Assembly (NCBI RefSeq): GCF_030504645.1
Contig: NZ_JAUKWQ010000001.1
Span: forward strand, 868,001-932,000
DNA from: Rhizobium oryzicola
Lineage (GTDB): Bacteria > Pseudomonadota > Alphaproteobacteria > Rhizobiales > Rhizobiaceae
Length of the DNA stretch: 64,000 nt
Direction: 5' to 3'
Positions 9,888-20,006 of the stretch are shown in pieces (positions within the stretch are counted from its first letter, which is position 1; the number at the start of each line of letters is the position of its first letter). The notes beneath the pieces were generated by a model. The model did no database searches. It saw nothing but the letters and a program-made list of their open reading frames with translations, and was not told the DNA's origin. The position numbers and the translations under genes were made by a program.

Positions 9888-10187
9888 ATGCTAAAGGATC
9901 TTGCAACCCGCTTCGAAAAGGCATCTGCGCTCTACGCCGCGACACATGAGCTTCAACGAGACCGAGACTGGTTCATGCTGAAGCTGCAGGAGGAGATTGG
10001 CGAACTGACGCAGGCCTTTAATCGCCTGACCGGGCGAGGGCGCGCCAAGGGACGAACGCGCGAGGAAATCCGCCAGGATCTCGCGGATGAAGCCGCCGAC
10101 GTGCTCGGCCACATTCTGCTGCTGGCGCACCAGCATGAGCTTGATCTGGAGGCCGCGATCGAGCGCAAATGGCTGTTCAGGCCGTAA
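9888..10187 (+). CDS. MazG-like nucleotide pyrophosphohydrolase
   Basis: A 99-residue all-helical protein with the metal-binding pattern of MazG-type NTP pyrophosphatases: EEIGE in the first conserved helix and DEAADVLGHIL in the third. Such enzymes hydrolyse non-canonical or excess nucleoside triphosphates to monophosphate and pyrophosphate. It is a single-domain form, much shorter than canonical MazG. The ATG follows AAAGGAG at good spacing. The 3' end overlaps the converging HAD gene by 11 bp. Confidence 0.72.
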   Translation: MLKDLATRFEKASALYAATHELQRDRDWFMLKLQEEIGELTQAFNRLTGRGRAKGRTREEIRQDLADEAADVLGHILLLAHQHELDLEAAIERKWLFRP

Positions 10188-10854
10188 GGCGCGATTGCTC
10201 CACCAGCAGGCAGACCTCGTGCAGGTCTTCCGCGACATGCACTGCAAGCGCGCGCATCTCATCCGTGGCGGGCAGAAGATCAGGCACCATGACAGCCATC
10301 ATGCCGGCGCCGGAAGCGCTGCGGATGCCGTTATAGGAATCTTCAAGCGCCATGCAGTCGGCAGGCTCCAAGCCCAGCCGCTCGGCGGCCTTTAGATAGG
10401 GGTCGGGGGCAGGCTTGCCATGCGGATAATCGCCTTGGGCGATGACATGGTGGAAGCGGTCGAGAATGCCGAGTTGGCCCAGATGGTGGCGGACCTGGTG
10501 ATGACCGGAGGAGGTGCAAACAGCACGCGGAAGTCCAAGCGCATCCAGCTTGTCCAACAGTTCGATGACGCCCGTTTTCAGATCGAGCTGATGCTCCAGC
10601 AGCTTGTCGAAATGCTCAAGCCAGACCACCCGGAAGGCATCCGCATCGAAATCCTCGCCATAGTGCTCTTTCAGCAGAAGGGCGATGTTGATCCAGGGCT
10701 GACCCAGCATGCCCTCGTAGATCGACGGGCCAATCGGCAGTCCTGATTGCGTGGCCGCTGAAATGACCGACTGACGATAGAGGATTTCGGTATCGAGGAT
10801 CAGTCCGTCCATATCGAACACGACGGCCTTGGGCGGGCGGGGAAGGATGCGCAT
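10177..10854 (-). CDS. HAD-superfamily phosphatase, beta-phosphoglucomutase-like
   Basis: A 225-residue HAD subfamily IA hydrolase. Motif I is FDMDGLILDTE, giving the nucleophile and acid/base aspartates; motif II is the CTSSGH segment, and motif III/IV is LALEDSYNGIRSA. A helical cap lies between motifs I and II. The closest named relatives by pattern are beta-phosphoglucomutase-like sugar-phosphate phosphatases; the actual substrate is unknown. It converges on the MazG-like gene with an 11-bp overlap and lies 13 bp downstream of the GrpB-VOC gene on the same strand. Confidence 0.85.
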   Translation of the reverse strand: MRILPRPPKAVVFDMDGLILDTEILYRQSVISAATQSGLPIGPSIYEGMLGQPWINIALLLKEHYGEDFDADAFRVVWLEHFDKLLEHQLDLKTGVIELLDKLDALGLPRAVCTSSGHHQVRHHLGQLGILDRFHHVIAQGDYPHGKPAPDPYLKAAERLGLEPADCMALEDSYNGIRSASGAGMMAVMVPDLLPATDEMRALAVHVAEDLHEVCLLVEQSRLTA

Positions 10855-10867
10855 GTTGAACCTGCCT

Positions 10868-11782
10868 TCAAAAACCCCGCATACCCAAATCCTCGAAAGG
10901 CCTCAAGAGATAACCATCGGGATCGGCGACGAGGAACTGCCGGTTTCCGACTTCGTGGTCATCGCGCCTATACCATTTTTCTTCCAAGGGGACTGCGAGT
11001 GCATGGCCTGCCTGCTGAAGTCGGGCTAAAATTGCCGTGACGCTGGGAACACGAAGCTGGAGGTTGAGCCCGCGCCCCAGCGGCGCAACAAGCGGCGCCT
11101 CGTCGTCAAACGTGCGGCCTGTGCCGATCTGGTCAATCATCAGCTGCGCAGCACCCAAGGTCAGGAAACTGAAGCCCTCCTCCGGTCTCTCATAAAGCAC
11201 GCTGAAGCCGATGAGATCGACATAGAAGTTCCGGCTGATGCGCCAGTCTGTAACGGCCAGTTCGGGAACGAGCGCGTTTTCCGCGAAAGCTGCGCGACCT
11301 ATAACGCTTCTTATAAAATCGCTTTTCGCCGCTGTGTAGCGATCACCGTCCTCGGGATAAAGCCGCGCCAGTTCCTCCTTCAGAAGGCAGTAGGCGAAGG
11401 CAAGATGTGGATTGGAGCGAAGTGCATCGCGGAAATTCAGCCGGTCACGATGCGTCTGATTCTGGGGTGGGCAAAGGTAAACCCGCCGGCCAGGATTGCC
11501 CGGCATCAGAAATGCAAAAACGCCGTCGCCATGTCGAGATCCGCGCGGACGGTAGCCGGCATTTTCCAGGATGGATGCAAGGGTCGAAATGTTTGCCGGG
11601 ACCGCGACGGTCACGTCAATGTCTATCAATGGCTTTGCGCGTAGCCCTGGTACCGATGTGCTGCCGACATGTTCGACAGCGCAGGCAGGTAAATCCAAAA
11701 GCCGTTGGAGTTCTATGCTCGCTCTCGAAAACTGAAGCGGCCACTCCGGATCGTAATCCACGATCTCGACCCGGGTCGCCAT
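10868..11782 (-). CDS. GrpB (UPF0157) - VOC/glyoxalase domain fusion protein
   Basis: A 304-residue protein made of two recognisable parts. Residues 1-165 are a GrpB/UPF0157 nucleotidyltransferase-like domain (VEIVDYDPEWPLQF, EHVGSTSVPGLRAKP, DIDV). Residues 168-300 look like a vicinal-oxygen-chelate domain of the bleomycin-resistance type (ENALVPELAVTDWRISRNFYV, then NRQFLVADPDGYLLRP). The two are usually separate proteins. There is no in-frame break, so the fusion looks genuine. Function is not established: GrpB proteins may transfer nucleotides, and VOC domains may bind or modify small molecules. The gene sits 8 bp after tldD and may be co-transcribed with it. Confidence 0.8.
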   Translation of the reverse strand: MATRVEIVDYDPEWPLQFSRASIELQRLLDLPACAVEHVGSTSVPGLRAKPLIDIDVTVAVPANISTLASILENAGYRPRGSRHGDGVFAFLMPGNPGRRVYLCPPQNQTHRDRLNFRDALRSNPHLAFAYCLLKEELARLYPEDGDRYTAAKSDFIRSVIGRAAFAENALVPELAVTDWRISRNFYVDLIGFSVLYERPEEGFSFLTLGAAQLMIDQIGTGRTFDDEAPLVAPLGRGLNLQLRVPSVTAILARLQQAGHALAVPLEEKWYRRDDHEVGNRQFLVADPDGYLLRPFEDLGMRGF

Positions 11783-11789
11783 CTTTACC

Positions 11790-13205
11790 TCAAGCCTTCG
11801 TGCCGCCGACGGTCACCTGGTCCATGCGCAGGTGCGGCTGGCCGACACCAACAGGCACCCACTGGCCACCCTTGCCGCAATTGCCGATGCCGGTATCGAG
11901 CTTGGTGTCGTTGCCGACCATGGAGACGCGCTTCATCGCATCCGGGCCGTTGCCGATCAGCATGGCGCCCTTGATGGCGGGGCCGATCTTGCCGTTCTCG
12001 ATCAGATAGGCTTCCGTGCAGCCGAACACGAACTTGCCGGATGTGATATCCACCTGTCCGCCGCCGAAGGAAACGGCGTAGACACCTTTCTTCACCGAGG
12101 CGATGATTTCTTCCGGCGTCTTGTCGCCCGAGAGCATGTAGGTGTTTGTCATGCGCGGCATCGGCACATGCGCATAGCCCTGGCGCCGGCCATTGCCGGT
12201 GGGCTTCAGCCCCATCAGCCGCGCATTCTGCCGGTCCTGCATGTAGTTCACCAGACGGCCGTTCTCGATCAGGACGTTATAGGCAGAGGGCGTGCCTTCG
12301 TCGTCGATGGTGAGCGAGCCGCGGCGGCTCTCGATCGTGCCGTCATCCACCACGGTGACGCCGGGAGCGGCCACCATTTCGCCCAGCAGCCCGGCAAAGG
12401 CCGACGTCTTCTTGCGGTTGAAATCGCCTTCCAGCCCGTGGCCGACCGCTTCATGCAGCATCACGCCCGGCCAGCCATTGCCGAGCACCACATCCATGGT
12501 ACCGGCCGGCGCATCGATCGCATCGAGATTGACGAGAGCCTGCCGCAGCGCCTCATCCGCGCCCGTGTGCCAGTTTCCATTCAGCACGAAATCACCGAAA
12601 CCGATGCGCCCGCCCGTTCCGAAGGAGCCGCTCTCCTGACGGTCGCCATCGCCCACCACGACGGAAATGTTGAGGCGCGTCATGGGGCGGATGTCCTGCA
12701 CCCGGTGGCCATCGGCGCGCAGGATATCCACCACCTGCCAGCTGGCCGCGATGGAAGCAGTGACCTGCCGCACCTTCGGGTCCTTGCCGCGAAGATAGGC
12801 GTCGATTTCCGACAGCAGGCTCACCTTCTCTTCGAAGGTGGGCGAGCCGATCGGGTTTTCATCGCCATAAAGCTTTTTGTTGGTGCGTTGAGGTGCGGCA
12901 GCGTAGGAGCCGGAATAGCCGCGGGTGACGGCCTTTACCGCATCGCTGGCGCGCGAAAGGGCCGCTTCCGACAATTCGCCCGCATGGGCAAAACCCACCG
13001 CTTCGCCGGCCACTGAACGTAGGCCAAAACCCTGGTCCGTATTGAAGGAGCCGCCCTTCAAGCGTCCGTTGTCGAATGTCAGCGATTCGGCCTGAGCATG
13101 CTCGACGAAAAGCTCGCCATCGTCGGCGCCCTGCAAGGCATCGGATAAAAGCGCGCGCAGCCGGGTTTCGTCGCAGTCGAAAAGGGAGATCAGGTCGGTC
13201 GTCAT
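11790..13205 (-). CDS. tldD: Metalloprotease TldD
   Basis: A 471-residue member of the TldD/PmbA family. TldD works with TldE (PmbA) as a heterodimeric zinc protease that clips small peptides such as microcin precursors and CcdA. The zinc-binding HEAVGHGLEGDF motif lies in the middle of the chain, and the C-terminal glycine-rich part (GNCGKGGQWVPVGVGQP) is typical of the family. No tldE partner is in the window. ATG start; downstream are the GrpB-VOC and HAD genes in the same direction with short gaps. Confidence 0.93.
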   Translation of the reverse strand: MTTDLISLFDCDETRLRALLSDALQGADDGELFVEHAQAESLTFDNGRLKGGSFNTDQGFGLRSVAGEAVGFAHAGELSEAALSRASDAVKAVTRGYSGSYAAAPQRTNKKLYGDENPIGSPTFEEKVSLLSEIDAYLRGKDPKVRQVTASIAASWQVVDILRADGHRVQDIRPMTRLNISVVVGDGDRQESGSFGTGGRIGFGDFVLNGNWHTGADEALRQALVNLDAIDAPAGTMDVVLGNGWPGVMLHEAVGHGLEGDFNRKKTSAFAGLLGEMVAAPGVTVVDDGTIESRRGSLTIDDEGTPSAYNVLIENGRLVNYMQDRQNARLMGLKPTGNGRRQGYAHVPMPRMTNTYMLSGDKTPEEIIASVKKGVYAVSFGGGQVDITSGKFVFGCTEAYLIENGKIGPAIKGAMLIGNGPDAMKRVSMVGNDTKLDTGIGNCGKGGQWVPVGVGQPHLRMDQVTVGGTKA

Positions 13206-13294
13206 GGCGGCTCCTTGCGCGGGGCGATGGCCCCCTTATCCGCCGATGTAAGTGCCGGGCGCGCGCTAGGCAAGCCCGGCTGTCACATGTCAGC

Positions 13295-13942
13295 TCACGG
13301 AAGGGCGTCGTAGCCTTCGCCGAAACCGGAAAGCTCGATCGGGATGCCGACACGGTCCTGATCGACCGCTTCGCGCAGTGCGAAGACGGCATTCTTGCCG
13401 GCGCGGAGGATGCGCATCAGGTCATCGTCGATTTCCACTTCCACATAGCAGCCCTCGGAGAAGCAGCGGGTGAAATAGGCGCGGCCGATATTGTTGTTGT
13501 CGACGTAAAGCTCCATGCCGTCCTTCAGGAGAACGCCCAGCGGTGCCAGGATGCGCAGGATGCGTGCCTTGCGGTCCGCTGTCTTCAGGACCACGACGGA
13601 AAGGCCAACTTCCGGCCGGTCATCGGCAATCACGTTCTGCATCAGCGCGCATTGCTCGGTGGTGGCGCCGGCAGGCTTGTCGCAGAGGATCGACCATGCA
13701 CCGTGGTTCTCGCGCACCGTACCTGGCTGCTGCGGAGCAACTGGCTGCGGCTTGGCCTGCTTTTCGGCAGGCTGCGAAGGTTGCGCCGGGGCCGGCTTTG
13801 CCGCGGGTTGCGCCTGGGCAGGCTTGGGCGCCGATTGGGGCGCCGGTTGCGGCGCGGGCTGGGGCGTTTGGGCCGCAGCGAAACTGGCGAAGCCTGGCAG
13901 CATCGCGGCGAGAATCGCCGCGCGCAGACGTGAAAGACGCAT
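13295..13942 (-). CDS. Invasion-associated locus B (IalB) family protein with Pro/Ala-rich linker
   Basis: A 215-residue exported protein. A signal peptide (residues 1-24, ending FAAAQ) is followed by about 42 residues built of Pro, Ala, Gln and Lys repeats, then a C-terminal domain of about 150 residues like Bartonella IalB (NHGAWSILCDKP, EQCALMQNVI). Cysteines in the mature domain could form disulfides. In Bartonella the family is linked to erythrocyte invasion; in free-living rhizobia the role is unknown, so virulence should not be inferred. The repetitive linker may span peptidoglycan. It stands between tldD and the divergent cox operon. Confidence 0.8.
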   Translation of the reverse strand: MRLSRLRAAILAAMLPGFASFAAAQTPQPAPQPAPQSAPKPAQAQPAAKPAPAQPSQPAEKQAKPQPVAPQQPGTVRENHGAWSILCDKPAGATTEQCALMQNVIADDRPEVGLSVVVLKTADRKARILRILAPLGVLLKDGMELYVDNNNIGRAYFTRCFSEGCYVEVEIDDDLMRILRAGKNAVFALREAVDQDRVGIPIELSGFGEGYDALP

Positions 13943-14193
13943 GTAAACCTCTGCTTGTCGAATCAGTGGCGCTATTCTTGTCTCTGGGGAGAGCGAATGA
14001 AAAGCCCCGACCTCTTTTCAGCGGACTGCGGCGAAAATGGGGAGCATAAAGGAATCAAGGTACACCAAGGGCTTCCGGGCATGCGTTTGACAACGCGCAA
14101 AAATGCCGCACGGACACGGCGACGCGGATATTGCGGCGGTTGTTAAACTATGATTGAACCAATGGGCTATAGCTTGGGAATGCGCGTTTGGAT

Positions 14194-14207
14194 TTGATCT
14201 AGATCAG
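14194..14207. promoter_or_regulatory. FNR/FixK-like palindrome in front of coxB
   Basis: TTGATCTAGATCAG matches the anaerobox TTGA-N6-TCAA at seven of eight positions and has a perfect 12-bp palindrome (TGATCTAGATCA) at its centre. It ends 23 bp before the coxB start, so bound protein would more likely block than activate. No binding data; the match is by eye. Confidence 0.45.
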
Positions 14208-14230
14208 ACGTTTGGGGAGAGACTATCGTG

Positions 14231-15115
14231 ATGAACAGAGCCTATGCAGCAGTGTCTGCTTTGATCTGTCTGTTCTTCGCCTTCGGGGCGGCGGCAGACC
14301 AACCGGTTCCGTGGCAGCTGGACCTGCAGCAGCCGGCAACCGCGATCATGCATGAAATCAAGTGGTTCTCGCATTACACGCTCTGGTTCATCGTGCCGAT
14401 CACCTTGTTCGTGCTCGTGCTTCTGATCATCGTGGTTGTGAAGTTCCGCGCCAATGCCAATCCGGTTCCGTCGCGCACCAGCCACAACACGCTGATCGAG
14501 GTGGTCTGGACGCTGGCGCCGGTTCTGATTCTTCTGTTCCTGGCCATTCCCTCCTTCAACCTGCTCAACGCGCAGCTGACGAAGCCGCAAAATCCTGACC
14601 TGACGGTCAAGGCAACTGCGACGCAGTGGCTATGGAGCTATGAGTACCAGGGTGGCGAAACCGCGGTCTCCTTCGATTCCTACATGCTGAAGGATGGCGA
14701 TCGCGCCGCCAGCGGTAAGACGGACAAGGGCCTCTATCCGCGCCTGCTGGCTGTGGACAATGAACTGGTCGTGCCCGTCAATAAGACGGTGCGCGTGCTG
14801 ATCACGGCCGCGCCGACCGATGTGATTCATTCCTTCTCGATGCCGGCCTTCGGCATCAAGCTCGACGCCATCCCCGGTCGCCTGAACGAAACCTGGTTCA
14901 AGGCGGAGAAGGAAGGCATTTATTACGGTCAGTGCTCGCAGCTGTGCGGCAAGGATCATGCCTTCATGCCGATCGCCATCCGCGTTGTCCCGGAGGACAA
15001 GTTCAACGCGTGGAAGACGGCGGCTCAGAAGGATCTGCGCGGCGCAAACAAGGCGCTCATGGCAGCGGTGGATCAGCCCTCCGCAGTCAAGGTTGCCTCT
15101 GCTGACGCCAAGTAA
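14231..15115 (+). CDS. coxB: Cytochrome c oxidase subunit II
   Basis: Subunit II of the aa3-type oxidase, about 294 residues. It has a signal peptide, two membrane helices (around residues 38-60 and 90-115) and a periplasmic cupredoxin domain. The CuA site is complete: the upstream histidine in DVIHSFSMPAFG and the cluster QCSQLCGKDHAFM supply Cys, Cys, His and Met ligands, with Glu-Gly-Ile-Tyr before it. It accepts electrons from cytochrome c. GTG at 14228 is an alternative start with similar spacing to GGGGAGA. First gene of the oxidase cluster, 14 bp before coxA. Confidence 0.95.
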   Translation: MNRAYAAVSALICLFFAFGAAADQPVPWQLDLQQPATAIMHEIKWFSHYTLWFIVPITLFVLVLLIIVVVKFRANANPVPSRTSHNTLIEVVWTLAPVLILLFLAIPSFNLLNAQLTKPQNPDLTVKATATQWLWSYEYQGGETAVSFDSYMLKDGDRAASGKTDKGLYPRLLAVDNELVVPVNKTVRVLITAAPTDVIHSFSMPAFGIKLDAIPGRLNETWFKAEKEGIYYGQCSQLCGKDHAFMPIAIRVVPEDKFNAWKTAAQKDLRGANKALMAAVDQPSAVKVASADAK

Positions 15116-15123
15116 GGGAGTGA

Positions 15124-16830
<1,707 letters not shown>

Positions 16831-16900
16831 GTTACCCATGATTGACGCGGTCTGATCAAGGCCGCGTCGATCCTCAAAATGTACTCAGTCAGGACTTCGC

Positions 16901-17851
16901 ATGACCGCAATCGATCACAACATGGGAGTAGGGGAAGATCAGGGCGCCCGGCTGTCGGAAGCAGGCGCGCGTGATTTCTTCGAACTCCTCAAGCCGCGCG
17001 TCATGTCGCTTGTGGTCTTCACGGCCTTCGTCGGTCTTGTGCTTGCGCCGGGGCATATCAACCCGGTGTTGGGTGCCATCGCCATCCTCTGTATTGCGGT
17101 CGGCGCGGGTGCGTCCGGTGCCCTCAACATGTGGTATGATGCGGATATCGATGCGGTGATGAGCCGGACGGCCCGCCGTCCGATCCCGGCTGGTCGCGTT
17201 ACACCGGGAGAGGCGCTGGCCTTCGGCCTGACGCTCTCGACCTTTTCCGTTGCAATTCTTGGCCTTGCGATCAACTGGTTTGCAGCAGGCCTGCTGGCCT
17301 TCACTATCTTCTTCTACGCGGTCGTCTATACGATGTGGCTGAAGCGCTCGACGCCGCAGAACATCGTCATCGGCGGTGCGTCCGGCGCTTTCCCGCCGAT
17401 GATCGGCTGGGCCTGCGTGACGGGCGGCCTATCGCTGGACAGCATACTTCTCTTTTCCATCATCTTCCTCTGGACGCCTGCCCATTTCTGGGCGCTGGCG
17501 CTGTTCAAGATGCGCGATTACGGCTCCGTCGGTGTGCCGATGATGCCGAATGTGGCCGGCGAGCGTTCCACCAAACACCAGATCGTCGTTTATGCGGTTC
17601 TGACGGCCGTCTGCGGCGTGCTGCCTACGATGACCGGCCTGGCCGGAACGGCCTACGGCATCTTTGCCGCAGTGCTCGGCGCGCTCTTCGTGGGCTGTTC
17701 CATCGCCGTCTGGCGAATGGCCGACGGCGATGAGAAAATGGTCCAGGCGAAGCAGATGTTCGCCTACTCGGTTTTCTATCTCTTTGCGATCTTCTCGGCC
17801 TTTCTGGTCGACCATTTCGGTCGCGCTCTGTTTGCCTTCGTGGGAGCGTGA
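16901..17851 (+). CDS. ctaB: Protoheme IX farnesyltransferase (heme O synthase)
   Basis: A 316-residue UbiA-superfamily prenyltransferase with nine or so membrane helices. It adds a farnesyl group to heme b to give heme O, the precursor of heme A for this oxidase. The first Asp-rich site is [15 protein letters not shown], followed by [12 protein letters not shown]-rich inverted repeat (GACGCGG/CCGCGTC) lies in the 70-bp gap after coxA, without a T-run, so it may only stabilise or attenuate. The stop codon overlaps the GTG start of the small coxF gene. Confidence 0.95.
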   Translation: MTAIDHNMGVGEDQGARLSEAGARDFFELLKPRVMSLVVFTAFVGLVLAPGHINPVLGAIAILCIAVGAGASGALNMWYDADIDAVMSRTARRPIPAGRVTPGEALAFGLTLSTFSVAILGLAINWFAAGLLAFTIFFYAVVYTMWLKRSTPQNIVIGGASGAFPPMIGWACVTGGLSLDSILLFSIIFLWTPAHFWALALFKMRDYGSVGVPMMPNVAGERSTKHQIVVYAVLTAVCGVLPTMTGLAGTAYGIFAAVLGALFVGCSIAVWRMADGDEKMVQAKQMFAYSVFYLFAIFSAFLVDHFGRALFAFVGA

Positions 17852-17988
17852 GCGTGATCGAGACGATGAAGCCAAACGAGGCACAGAAGAAATCCAGACG
17901 AGGGCGCAACATCGCCCTTGGCCTCGTACTGGCCGGCCTGGTGCTGATCTTCTACGTGGTCACCATCATCAAGTTTACCAGCCATTGA
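17848..17988 (+). CDS. coxF: CoxF-like small membrane protein of the oxidase operon
   Basis: A 46-residue protein: a polar basic N-terminus ([14 protein letters not shown]), one membrane helix ([20 protein letters not shown]) and a short tail ending KFTSH. A protein of this shape, called CoxF or a small cytochrome oxidase protein, lies between ctaB and ctaG in many alphaproteobacteria. Function is unproven; a role in assembly is assumed from position. The GTG start overlaps the ctaB stop (GTGA), implying coupled translation; a second GTG lies two codons further in. Confidence 0.78.
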   Translation: MSVIETMKPNEAQKKSRRGRNIALGLVLAGLVLIFYVVTIIKFTSH

Positions 17989-18013
17989 TCGGCGCTTGAG
18001 GAGGAGCCAAGCG

Positions 18014-18619
18014 ATGGGAGCGGAAAAGACGGGAACGAAGCGGGTCAGCAATGGCGGCATCATGGCCGGTTGCGTCGTGTTCGTGGCGTGCATGGTGGGT
18101 GCGGCTTACGCCTCCGTGCCGCTTTACCGTCTGTTCTGCCAGGTGACGGGCTATAACGGCACCACTCAGCGTACCGAGCAATATTCCGAAACCATTCTGG
18201 ACCAGAAGATCAAGGTCACCTTCGATGCCAACACATCGTCAGGCCTGAACTGGAACTTCAAGCCGGATGATCCTTTCGTTCAGCCGCGCATCGGTGAGAC
18301 GGTGCAGGTGAAATTTACCGCGACGAACAAGTCGAATGTGCCGACAACGGGGTCTGCCGTCTTCAACGTCACGCCCATGGAAGCGGCGGTCTATTTCAAC
18401 AAGGTGCAGTGCTTCTGCTTTACTGAAACGACGCTACAGCCGGGCCAGACGCTGGATATGCCGGTCGTTTTCTTCGTCGATCCTGACATCACCAAGGCGG
18501 AAGAAACCAAGAATATCAGGACGATTACCTTGTCCTATACCTTCTATCCCAGCCAGCCCAAGGCCAAGCCCGTTGCGGGCCTGTCCAGCGCTGCGCAGGA
18601 CGTGAAAAGCAAGTTGTGA
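18014..18619 (+). CDS. ctaG: Cytochrome c oxidase assembly protein CtaG/Cox11
   Basis: A 201-residue copper chaperone that delivers copper to the CuB site of subunit I. It has one N-terminal membrane helix and a periplasmic immunoglobulin-like domain. The copper-binding CFCF motif is present in [11 protein letters not shown], and the preceding YFNKVQ is typical. The ATG follows AGGAGGAGCC; a TTG six codons upstream is ignored. It sits 25 bp after coxF and 58 bp before coxC, in the usual alphaproteobacterial order. Confidence 0.95.
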   Translation: MGAEKTGTKRVSNGGIMAGCVVFVACMVGAAYASVPLYRLFCQVTGYNGTTQRTEQYSETILDQKIKVTFDANTSSGLNWNFKPDDPFVQPRIGETVQVKFTATNKSNVPTTGSAVFNVTPMEAAVYFNKVQCFCFTETTLQPGQTLDMPVVFFVDPDITKAEETKNIRTITLSYTFYPSQPKAKPVAGLSSAAQDVKSKL

Positions 18620-18677
18620 GAGAGGGCTTATCCGTGGCCTGCGGATGAGCTGAGGAGACAAACCGGGGACTGCTGAC

Positions 18678-19556
18678 ATGGCCGAGACGCATCAGAAGAA
18701 GCACGACTACCACATTATCGATCCAAGCCCGTGGCCGCTGCTCGCCTCCATCGGTGCCTTTTTTCTCACCTTCGGCGGCGTGGGCTACATGCGTTACCTG
18801 CATGGTGGCGAGTTCAAGATTGCTGGCGTCAACATCGCTACACCCTGGCTGTTTTTCATCGGCCTTGCCATTACCATCTACGTCATGATCGGCTGGTGGT
18901 CGGATACGATCAAGGAAGGTCGCGAGGGCAACCACACCCGCGTCGTGTCGCTGCATCTGCGCTACGGCATGATCATGTTCATCGCTTCGGAAGTGATGTT
19001 CTTCGTCGCATGGTTCTGGGCCTTCTTCGATGCGAGCCTCTTTTCCAACGAGGCGATCCAGGCCTCGCGCGTGCAGTTTACCGGCGGACAGTGGCCGCCG
19101 AAGGGTATCGAAGTTCTCGATCCCTGGCATCTGCCGATCTACAACACCATCATCCTGCTTCTGTCCGGTACCTGTGTTACCTGGGCGCACCACGCGCTGC
19201 TGCACAACGACCGAAAGGGCCTCATCAACGGTTTGGCGCTGACGGTGGCGCTCGGCGTGCTGTTCTCCTTCGTCCAGGCTTACGAATACGCCCATGCGCC
19301 GTTCGCCTTCAAAAGCTCCATCTACGGCGCAACCTTCTTCATGGCGACCGGCTTCCATGGCTTCCACGTTCTGGTCGGCACGATCTTCCTGATCGTCTGC
19401 CTGCTGCGCGCCATCAATGGCGGCTTCACGCCGCAGAAGCATTTCGGCTTTGAAGCGGCCGCCTGGTACTGGCACTTCGTGGACGTGGTCTGGCTGTTCT
19501 TGTTCTTTGCCGTCTACATCTGGGGCGGCTGGGGTGCGCCGCTCGCCCACGGCTAA
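18678..19556 (+). CDS. coxC: Cytochrome c oxidase subunit III
   Basis: The 292-residue subunit III with seven predicted membrane helices, stabilising proton uptake by subunit I. Recognisable stretches are KHDYHIIDPSPWPL at the N-terminus, WFWAFFDASLF, TGFHGFHVLVGTIFL and WYWHFVDVVWLFLF at the C-terminus. Length is within the family range. An intrinsic terminator 18 bp beyond the stop codon marks the end of the core oxidase unit; DUF983 and SURF1 continue in the same direction. Confidence 0.96.
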   Translation: MAETHQKKHDYHIIDPSPWPLLASIGAFFLTFGGVGYMRYLHGGEFKIAGVNIATPWLFFIGLAITIYVMIGWWSDTIKEGREGNHTRVVSLHLRYGMIMFIASEVMFFVAWFWAFFDASLFSNEAIQASRVQFTGGQWPPKGIEVLDPWHLPIYNTIILLLSGTCVTWAHHALLHNDRKGLINGLALTVALGVLFSFVQAYEYAHAPFAFKSSIYGATFFMATGFHGFHVLVGTIFLIVCLLRAINGGFTPQKHFGFEAAAWYWHFVDVVWLFLFFAVYIWGGWGAPLAHG

Positions 19557-19575
19557 ATCGGCCGACGCAAATTGG

Positions 19576-19600
19576 AGGGCGGCCAAAGGCCGCCCTTTTC
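19576..19600 (+). terminator. Intrinsic terminator after coxC
   Basis: AGGGCGGCC pairs perfectly with GGCCGCCCT around an AAA loop and is followed by TTTTC. This is a strong Rho-independent terminator. Expression of the downstream DUF983 and SURF1 genes must depend on readthrough or a further promoter. Confidence 0.82.
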
Positions 19601-19622
19601 CGTTCAAGCTGGAAGAAACGCC

Positions 19623-20006
19623 ATGACAGAAGATGAGGCCCGCTTTCCCCCGCAGGATGCAATCAGCACGGGGCTGAGGGGACGCTGCCCCCGCTGCGGA
19701 GAAGGGCATCTCTTTGATGGGCTTTTGAAGGTCAAGCCATCCTGCAGTGCCTGTGGGCTCGATTTTTCCTTTGCGGATGCCGGCGATGGGCCGGCGGTCT
19801 TCGTGATGCTGATCCTCGGCTTCGTCATTGTCGGCTTCGCGCTCTGGCTTGAATTCACCTTTCATCCGCCCGTCTGGTTGCATTTTCTCGTCACCGCTCC
19901 TTTCGCGATTATCGTCAGCCTTGCCTCTCTGCGCTGGCTGAAGGGCGTTCTGATTTCCCTTCAATACCGGCACAGCGCCCAGGAGGGGCGGATCGATCGT
20001 GGCTGA
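19623..20006 (+). CDS. DUF983 membrane protein
   Basis: A 127-residue protein with an N-terminal zinc-ribbon-like part (RCPRCGEGHLFDG, then CSACGLDFSFAD) and two membrane helices (FVMLILGFVIVGFALWL and LVTAPFAIIVSLASL). DUF983 genes regularly lie beside cytochrome oxidase clusters in alphaproteobacteria, which suggests a part in oxidase assembly, but no activity is known. The ATG is preferred to an upstream start because it lies after the terminator. It overlaps the GTG of the SURF1 gene by 8 bp, indicating coupled translation. Confidence 0.8.
   Translation: MTEDEARFPPQDAISTGLRGRCPRCGEGHLFDGLLKVKPSCSACGLDFSFADAGDGPAVFVMLILGFVIVGFALWLEFTFHPPVWLHFLVTAPFAIIVSLASLRWLKGVLISLQYRHSAQEGRIDRG

Noticed and set aside
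16842-16870. Terminator between coxA and ctaB
   Set aside because: GACGCGG/CCGCGTC forms a stem but no T-run follows and the operon continues.
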